DNA from: Liolophura sinensis
Lineage: Eukaryota > Mollusca > Polyplacophora > Chitonida > Chitonidae
Assembly (NCBI RefSeq): GCF_032854445.1
Contig: NC_088303.1
Coordinates: 30,669,265 to 30,733,264, forward strand
DNA: 64,000 bases
Direction: 5' to 3'
The notes beneath the pieces are model-generated. The model saw only the letters and a program-made list of their open reading frames with translations, was not told the DNA's origin and ran no database searches. How positions within the stretch are numbered: the stretch's first letter is position 1; each line of letters opens with the position of its first letter. Positions 38,801 to 64,000 of this stretch are shown in pieces. Made by a program: the position numbers and the translations under genes.

Positions 38801-41800
38801 TTGGTATTGCGGGATCTGAGAAGGTTCAGCTTTGTTTTCCAGTGTAAATAATTGTTTTATATAACGCAGGAGTGATTGGTATTACGGGATCTGAGAAGGT
38901 TCAGCTTTGTTTTCCAGTGTAAATAATTGTTTTATATAACGCAGGAGTGATTGGTATTGTGGGATCTGAGAATATCAGCTTTGTTTTCCAGTGTAAATAA
39001 TTGTTTTGTATAACATAGGAGTGATTGGTATTGCGGGATCTGCGAAGATTCAGCTTCGTTTTCCAGTGTAAATAATTGTTTTATAAAACCCAGGAGTGAT
39101 TGGTATTGCGGGATCTGAGAAGGCTTAAGTTTGTCTTCCAGTGTAAATAATTGTTTAATATAACGCAGGAGTGATTGGTATTGTGAGATCTGAGAAGGTT
39201 CAGCTTTGTTTTCCAGTGTTAATACTTGTTTTATATAACATAGGAGTGATTGGTATTACGGGATCTGAGAAGGTTCAGCTTTGTTTTCCAGTGTAAATAA
39301 TTGTTTTATATAACATAGGAGTGATTGGTTTTGTGGGATCTGAGAAAGCTCAGCTTAGTTTTCCAGTGTTAATAATTGTTTTATGTAACACAAAAGTGAT
39401 TGGGATTGCGGGATCTGAGAAATATCAGGTTTGTTTTACAGTGTAAATAATTGTTTTATATAACGCAGGAGTGATTGGTATTGCGAGATTTGAGAAGTCT
39501 CAGCTTTGTTTTTTCAGTGTAAATAATTGCTTTATATAAGGCAGGAGTGATTGGTATTGCGGGATCTGAGAAGGCTCAGCTTTGTTTTCCAGTGTAATTA
39601 ATTGTTTTATATAACACAGGAGTGATTGGTATTGCGGGATCTGAGAAGGCTCAGCTTTGTTTTCCAGTGTAAATAATTGTTTTATATAACGCAGGAGTGA
39701 TTGGTATTGCGGGATCTGAGAATATCAGCTTTGTTTTCCAGTGTAAATAATTGTTTTATATAACGCAGGAGTGATTGTTATTGCGGGATCTGCGAAGATT
39801 CAGCTTCGTTTTCCAGTGTAAATATTTGTTTTATATAACGCAGGAGTGATTGGTATTGCGGGATCTGAGAAGGCTCAAGTTTGTCTTCCAGTGTAAATAA
39901 TTGTTTAATATAACGCTGGAGTGATTGGTATTGTGAGATCTGAGAAGGTTCAGCTTTGTTTTCGAGTGTTAATACTTGTTTTATTTAACATAGGAGTGAT
40001 TGGTATTACGGGATCTGAGAAGGTTCAGCTTTGTTTTCCAGTGTCAATAATTGTTTTATATAACATGGGAGTGATTGGTATTGCGGGATCTGAGAAGGTT
40101 CAGCTTTGTTTTCCAGTGTTAATAATTGTTTTATACAACGCAGGAGTGATTGGTTTTGCGGGATCTGAGAAAGCTCAGCTTAGTTTTCCAGTGTTAATAA
40201 TTGTTTTATGTAACACAAAAGTGATTGGTATTACGATATCTGAGAAGGTTCAGCTTTGTTTCCCAGTGTAAATAATTGTTTTATATAACATAGGACTGAT
40301 TAGTATTGCGGGATCTGAGAAGGTTCAGCTTTGTTTTCCAGTGTTAATAATTGTTTTTAATAACATAGGAGTGATTGGGATTGCGGGATCTGAGAAATAT
40401 CAGGTTTGTTTTACAGTGTTAATATTTGTTGTATATAACGCAGGAGTGATTGGTATTGCGGGATCTGAGAAGGTTCAGCTTTGTTTTCCAATGTTAATAA
40501 TTGTTTTATATAAGGCAGGAGTGATTGGTATTGCGGGATCTAAGAATGCTCAGCTTTGTTTTCCAGTGTAAATAATTGTTTTATATAACGCAGGAGTGAT
40601 TGGTATTGCGTTATCTGAGAAGGTTCAGCTTTGGTTTCCAGTGTTAATAATTGTTTTATATAACATAGGAGTTATTGGTATTGCGGGATCTGAGAAGTCT
40701 CAGCTTTGTTTTTCAGTGTAAATAATTGTTTAATATAACGCAGGAGTGATTGGTATTGCGTGATCTGAGAAGGTTTAAATTTGTTTTCCAGTGTAAATAA
40801 TTGTTTTATATAACGCACGAGTGATTGGTATTGCGGGATCTGAGAAGGTTCAGCTTTGTTTTCCAGTGTTAATAATTGTTTTATACAACGCAGGAGTGAT
40901 TTTTTTTGCGGGATCTGAGAAAGCTCAGCTTAGTTTTCCAGTGTTAATAATTGTTTTATGTAACACAAAAGTGATTGGTATTACGATATCTGAGAAGGTT
41001 CAGCTTTGTTTCCCAGTGTAAATAATTGTTTTATATAACATAGGACTGATTAGTATTGCGGGATCTGAGAAGGTTCAGCTTTGTTTTCCAGTGTTAATAA
41101 TTGTTTTTAATAACATAGGAGTGATTGGGATTGCGGGATCTGAGAAATATCAGGTTTGTTTTACAGTGTTAATATTTGTTGTATATAACGCAGGAGTGAT
41201 TGGTATTGCGGGATCTAAGAATGCTCAGCTTTGTTTTCCAGTGTAAATAATTGTTTTATATAACGCAGGAGTGATTGGTATTGCGTTATCTGAGAAGGTT
41301 CAGCTTTGGTTTCCAGTGTTAATAATTGTTTTATATAACATAGGAGTTATTGGTATTGCGGGATCTGAGAAGTCTCAGCTTTGTTTTTCAGTGTAAATAA
41401 TTGTTTAATATAACGCAGGAGTGATTGGTATTGCGTGATCTGAGAAGGTTTAAATTTGTTTTCCAGTGTAAATAATTGTTTTATATAACGCACGAGTGAT
41501 TGGTATTGCGGGATCTGAGAAGGTTCAGCTTTGTTTTCCAGTGTTAATAATTGTTTTATATAACATAGGAGTGATTGGTATTGCGGGATCTGAGAAAGCT
41601 TAGCTTTGTTTTCCAGTGTAAATAATTGTTTTATATAACGCAGGAGTGATTGGTATTGCGGGATCTGAGAAGGCTCAAATTTGTTTTCCAGTGTAAATAA
41701 TTGTTTTATATAACACAGGAGTGATTGGTATTGTGGGATCTGAGAAGGCTCAGCTTTTTTTCCTGTGTTAATACTTGTTTTATATAACACAGGAGTGATT

Positions 41801-43395
41801 GGTATGGCGGGATCTGAGAAGGTTCAGCTTTGTTTTCCAGTGTAATTAATTGTTTTATATAACATAGGAGTGATTGGTATTGCGGGATCTGAGAAGGTTC
41901 AGCTTTGTTTTCCAGTGTTAATAATTGTTTTATATAACGCACGAGTGATTGGTATTGCGGGATCTGAGAAGGTTCAGCTTTGTTTTCCAGTGTAAATAAT
42001 TGTTTTATATAACGCTGGAGTTATTGGTATTGCGGGATCTGAGAAGGCTCAGCTTTGTTTTACAGTGTAATTAATTGTTTTATATAACATAGGCGTGAAT
42101 GGTATTGTGAGATCTGAGAAGGTTCAGCTTTGTTTTCCAGTGTAAATAATTGTTTTATATAACATGGGCGTGATTGGTATTGTGGGATCTGAGAAGTCTC
42201 AGCTTTGATTTCCAGTGTAAATATTTGTTTTATATAACGCAGGAGTGATTGGTATTGCGGGATCTAAGAAGTCTCAGATTTGCTTTCCAGTGTTAATTAT
42301 TGTTTTATATAACACAGGAGTGATTGGTATTGCGGTATCTTAGAAGGCTCAGCTTTGTTTCTCGTGCTAATAATTTTTTTTCATGTAACATAGGAGTGAT
42401 TGGTATTGCGGAATCTGAGAATGATTTGAATGATTGATGATTGGTATCGCAGAGAATGAGAACGCTCAGCTTTGCTTTCAAGTGTTAATAATTGTTTTGC
42501 ATAACATAGGAGTGATTAGTATTGCGGGATCTGAGAAGGTTCAGCTTTGTTTTCCAGTGTAAATAATGGTTTTATATAACGCAGGAGTGATTGGTATTGC
42601 GGGATCTGAGAAGGTTCAGCTTTGTTTTCCAGTGTAAATAATTGTTTTATATAACGCAGGAGTGATTGGGATTGCGGGATCTGAAAAGGTTCAGATTTGT
42701 TTTCCAGTGTAAATAATTGTTTTATATAACATAGGAGTGATTGGTTTTGCGGGATCTGAGAAGATTCAGCTCTGTTTTCCAGTGCTAGTAATTGTTTTAT
42801 ATAACATAGGAGGGATTGGTATTGCGGGATCTGAGAAGGCTCAGCTCTGTTTTCCAGTGCTAGTAATTGTTTTATATAACATAGGAGGGATTGGTATTGC
42901 GGGATCTGAGAAGGCTCAGCTCTGTTTTCCAGTGCTAGTAATTGTTTTATATAACATAGGAGTGATTGGTATTGCCGGATCTGAGAAGGCTCAGCTTTGT
43001 TTTCCAGTGCTAATAATTTTTTTTCGTGTAACATAAAAGTGATTGGTATTGCGGAATCTGAGAATGATTTGAATGATGGATGTTTGGTATCGCGGAGTAT
43101 GAGAACGCTCAGCTTTGCTTTCCAGTGTTAATAATTGTTTTATATAACATAGGAGGGATTGGTATTGCGGGATCTGAGAAGGCTCAGCTTTGTTTTGAAG
43201 TGTTAATATTTTTATTGTATAAAACAGGAGTTTTTGGTATTTTGGGATCTGGAAAGTCCCAGCTTTGCTTTCCAGTGTAAATAATTGTATAATATAACGT
43301 AGGAGTGATTTGTCTTCTGAGATCCGAGAAGTCTCAGGTTTGTTTTCCAGTGTTAATACTTGTTTATATAGCGTAGGACTGATAGCCGTCAGTGA
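35860..43395. repeat. Satellite array, 75-bp unit, about 100 copies, with higher-order structure
   Basis: A 7.5-kb head-to-tail array. The consensus unit runs AGGAGTGATTGGTATTGCGG, GATCTGAGAAGGTTCAGCTT, TGTTTTCCAGTGTAAATAAT, TGTTTTATATAACAT. A 74-bp variant carries GAGAATATCAGGTTTG. Larger blocks repeat at multiples of the unit: the 40141-40890 region recurs 750 bp (later 675 bp) downstream, and 42770-42995 holds three nearly identical units. Edge units are the most diverged. Since 75 is divisible by three, frames persist across units, so the apparent 60-172 residue proteins here are repeat artefacts. Confidence 0.96.
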
Positions 43396-43869
43396 GAAGT
43401 GCTCGGCGCTCTCATTCCGTCCCCTATCGTACACCTGTTCTTAACCATTATTTCTTCTTAAATAATTGCATTCCAAACTAAAAAATGAACTTTTCTTCTG
43501 TATTGAATCGTAGGTTACGACCTTAAGCATTGTGAACGAATGCGAGACAAAGTCGATGAAAACTAAACGCTGTTTTATTTAGTTTTGAAGGGTCTTGCCA
43601 GGGTGAATGAAGTACATGCAATGATTGTGAATATCATCTTCAGACTGGAGAGTTGCTGAGAAGAATTGTCATTTGGATCGATTGTCTTTTTCTTTGATGT
43701 AAAGTGATGTTTATCAACAATGACACCCATTCGGACATGGACGTTTATTGAGCTCAAACTCTAGCCAGAAATTCAGAGGCGAACGGTGAGTGAGTGCTGA
43801 ACTGGATGCTTTTAGCCATGCCCTCCATGTTAAAATAATCTTAATTCTAGAAAAAAATATCCGCAAAAA

Positions 43870-44045
43870 ATTTAGTTATTTATTTGACTGGTGTTGGAAT
43901 TTTTCAGTTATACCATGCTGACCAGCATTAAGGTGGTTGGAGGAGGAGCATAGCCCGGGGGAAGCCAACGGCCGTCCGCAGGTGGTTAGAAGATCATCCA
44001 GCGTACCACCGGAGAGGAAGCGGGCGGGAGTTGGACTTGACCTCA
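43870..44045 (-). mobile_element. SINE family B, truncated and diverged
   Basis: TTATTTATTTGACTGGTGTT, TATACCATGCTGACCAGCAT, CCGTCCGCAGGTGGTTAGAA and CCGGAGAGGAAGCGGGCGGG match the reverse body of family B. It lies between the 75-bp satellite and the GH9 gene. Confidence 0.7.
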
Positions 44046-44110
44046 TAAGTTGTCTTATAAGACAAAAAATGACCACAAGCAAAGAAAACAACTGACAATG
44101 AATTGGCAGT

Positions 44111-44145
44111 TTAAATAACCCTTATGGAATTAAGGGTTATTTTAA
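44111..44145. other. Perfect 12-bp-arm hairpin
   Basis: AAATAACCCTTA, loop TGGAAT, then TAAGGGTTATTT. It is followed by TTAAAAATAAA. It has no neighbouring gene end, so a role as a processing signal is not supported; it may be a remnant of a fold-back element. Confidence 0.6.
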
Positions 44146-45511
44146 AAATAAATTAATACTTTGAAATAGTAGTTGATTCCAGCGCCAATGTGGAAAAAAA
44201 TAAACAAAGCACATGTGATGAGACAGATGGGGCAATCTCACTCTTGATGTACGCTAATATTATCCTTCTCATAGACATACATGTGAAAACAAACTAATCA
44301 AACAGAGAAAATGTGTGAATATATCTAGCTATTAATGTCATTAACAGTGGTGAGCTGGAATACCAAATCTGTTAAATTGAGCGACACCTTTTTGCCCTTA
44401 ATATCGAATTACACGTTGTTTGGTCGAACTAAAATCGTCATTGTTCTCTCACTGCACACATTTTTGTGTTTTAACGACCGTTAAAACGTCTAATTAAATT
44501 TGTTTTGAAGCAGGATGTTATTAGCCGCTGTATCTGACTTTGTGCCTAGATGATAACCTTCCATACGACCTTAAATGTTTGCTCTCCCATTTGCTGGCTG
44601 TTTTTTGGCATGCGGTTTTCGCGGATCAATGGCATATCTGAGATTCTGACGATTTTCAGGATGCATGCATTAGATGTTGAGTTTATCTATCAGCCAGCCA
44701 GTTGGGTTTAGAAGTCAGAGTTGATTTTGCGAGGGCTAAGCTGGACGCAGCGCTGGCAGTCACACTCCTTATACAAATCAGGTCTCCTCTGTGCCAGGGC
44801 TTCAGACGGCATTTACTCACGACAGTGTTCACTCGCTCTACATCTTGTCATTGTGAGTAGAATAAGACTAAGGCCTACATCGGACGAGAATTACAATATC
44901 TTCGTATCTATACTGGATCTGGTTTTGGAGATTAACCTGATAGAGGCGCGCACTATCTAGCAAGCTGTACATTTCTCTGGAGGGAACTTTTTCATCTCTA
45001 TTAAATTTCTTACTTTGACATTGTAAGTGGACCTCTAAGTGGATGATGACTTCATCACCGCACTGTTATGTGGCGGTGTGCTGTGTTTAGGGCAAGGTGA
45101 ATTGGTCAGCCTCCTTTGTTGAAAGACACTGACGAGCTGTAAGCGAGCCCACAAGCAGCAGTTTGACTCAGGCCAGCCTGGGGGAGGGCTAATATTTGCG
45201 ATATTACTAACTCGTCCACCCTCATCAAGCTCTCTGGTTATAGGCCTACGTTCAACAATTAGATTTGCACCCCAGGCTTATTGAACTGCCTTCGTTTCAG
45301 GTGCAAATCTGAGTCTTGATTGCAAGTCTAAACTTGGAGATAAGAACAAGGTGATACGGACACAATGTAATGGGGAAATTCATACAGACATAACCGGTCG
45401 TAAGTTCAGTTTTGGTGGGGTTTTCACGACAGAAGTTAGCAGACATACGTGTTCTGCTTTTAATCATACATCTCACTGACAGGAAGTGCTGTACATTCCA
45501 TCGCGTTAAAG

Positions 45512-63323
<17,812 letters not shown>

Positions 63324-63788
63324 GTCAGTTCCGGGAGTTCGCTCAGCTTTTGGATGAGGTGAAAGAGTTTAGCAAATAAATGAAGTAATGCGATTTTATC
63401 TTGGCGTTCTTTCATTGTGTACACGAGTGTTTTTGCTAACACCACCGCTACCATTGATTGTCTGTTACTCGATATCATCTGGAGATTTGCATTCATGTAA
63501 AGGAAAGACACTGTCAGACAGTAAAATTTGGAAACGGATTGGTGTCCGTAGAATAGGAAAGAAATTTCAGATTTACAAGGGAAATGTTTACGGTGGGAAT
63601 TATGTATTTCCATCTTTTAAACCATTTGCATACTTGTATTCACAAATTAAAATATAGTCAATATATGTGTAAAATATTTGACCATTTTTGACAAATCATC
63701 CAGTATTTACCTGTGCCGCTTCATTGTTTTTTGCATAATACTTAACTCTGTTAATCGAGTGTTTCTGAAATCGTGTAGCTATTTGTTT

Positions 63789-63925
63789 ATGTAACTATTT
63801 ATTTTGTTGGTGTTTTACCCCGTACTCAAGAATATTTCACTTATACGACGGCCAGCATTATGGCCAGAGCCCGGAGAAACCTACGACTATTCGCAGTTTG
63901 CTGCAAGACAACGTAAGCGTCCCGG
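63789..63925 (-). mobile_element. SINE family B, truncated, with 9-bp target-site duplication
   Basis: GTTGGTGTTTTACCCCGTAC TCAAGAATATTTCACTTATA CGACGGCCAGCATTATGGCC is followed by degraded body sequence. Direct repeats TATTTGTTT flank it at about 63780-63788 and 63926-63934. It lies in the GH9 intron after exon 7. Confidence 0.8.
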
Positions 63926-64000
63926 TATTTGTTTGCAGGCTGGTGTACTATATGATCTTAGTTATTTGCTCCTGTTTCCACTGCCTATTATATATTTAAT

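Larger units (their letters stand above)
43396..45511. other. Upstream region of the GH9 gene
   Basis: Contains the SINE at 43870, the hairpin at 44111 and a palindrome TTTTAACG-AC-CGTTAAAA near 44470. The GH9 promoter and 5' UTR should lie in its right part, but no TATA box or clear initiator can be assigned. Confidence 0.5.

Noticed and set aside
39921..40271. 116-codon frame of repeated SEKVQLCFPV motifs
   Set aside because: It is produced by the 75-bp satellite where the usual TAA is mutated; neighbouring units stop.

Overview
This window looks like nuclear DNA of an animal, most probably a marine mollusc (bivalve or gastropod). It is AT-rich and gene-poor. Its genes are split by introns with GT/GC-AG borders, and it is crowded with tRNA-derived SINEs and minisatellites. 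One gene is an animal-type glycoside hydrolase family 9 (GH9) endoglucanase. The species assignment is inference; no species-specific marker is visible.

Layout. 1-3.6 kb: divergent SINE copies, then a 2-kb minisatellite of 26-bp units. 3.6-10.5 kb: mostly unannotatable DNA, a long (TA)n tract, two SINE pieces and one orphan 258-codon open frame (7128-7904, + strand). 10.5-12.2 kb: a SINE, then two abutting tandem arrays (42-bp and about 88-bp units). 12.2-17.8 kb: nothing recognisable. 17.8-25.7 kb, minus strand: remains of a nuclear-receptor gene with NR2-like ligand-binding-domain exons, broken by about five single-base frame changes and with no DNA-binding domain in view. 25.7-35.7 kb: no genes; two copies of one MITE family, several SINEs and a split 41-bp array. 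35.86-43.4 kb: a very large satellite of about 100 units of 75 bp with higher-order duplications. 45.5 kb to the right edge, + strand: a GH9 endoglucanase gene. It has seven exons in the window (signal peptide, Pro-rich linker, about 300 residues of catalytic domain) and runs off the end before the C-terminal catalytic acid. Its 10.1-kb first intron holds a 98-bp array, a 48-bp array and several SINEs.

The two genes are not functionally linked. The cellulase is a digestive secreted enzyme; the receptor is a probable unprocessed pseudogene (introns kept). The GH9 exons, over 1.1 kb of coding sequence, show no frameshift, which argues that the receptor's breaks are biological rather than assembly noise. 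Seven unrelated tandem-repeat families occupy roughly a fifth of the window. I found no operon, CRISPR array, rRNA gene, functional tRNA gene or intact autonomous transposon. No clearly new multi-gene system is visible. The best leads are the orphan ORF, the receptor without a visible DNA-binding domain and its unrecognised upstream exon, the 75-bp satellite, and the probable GC-AG intron.
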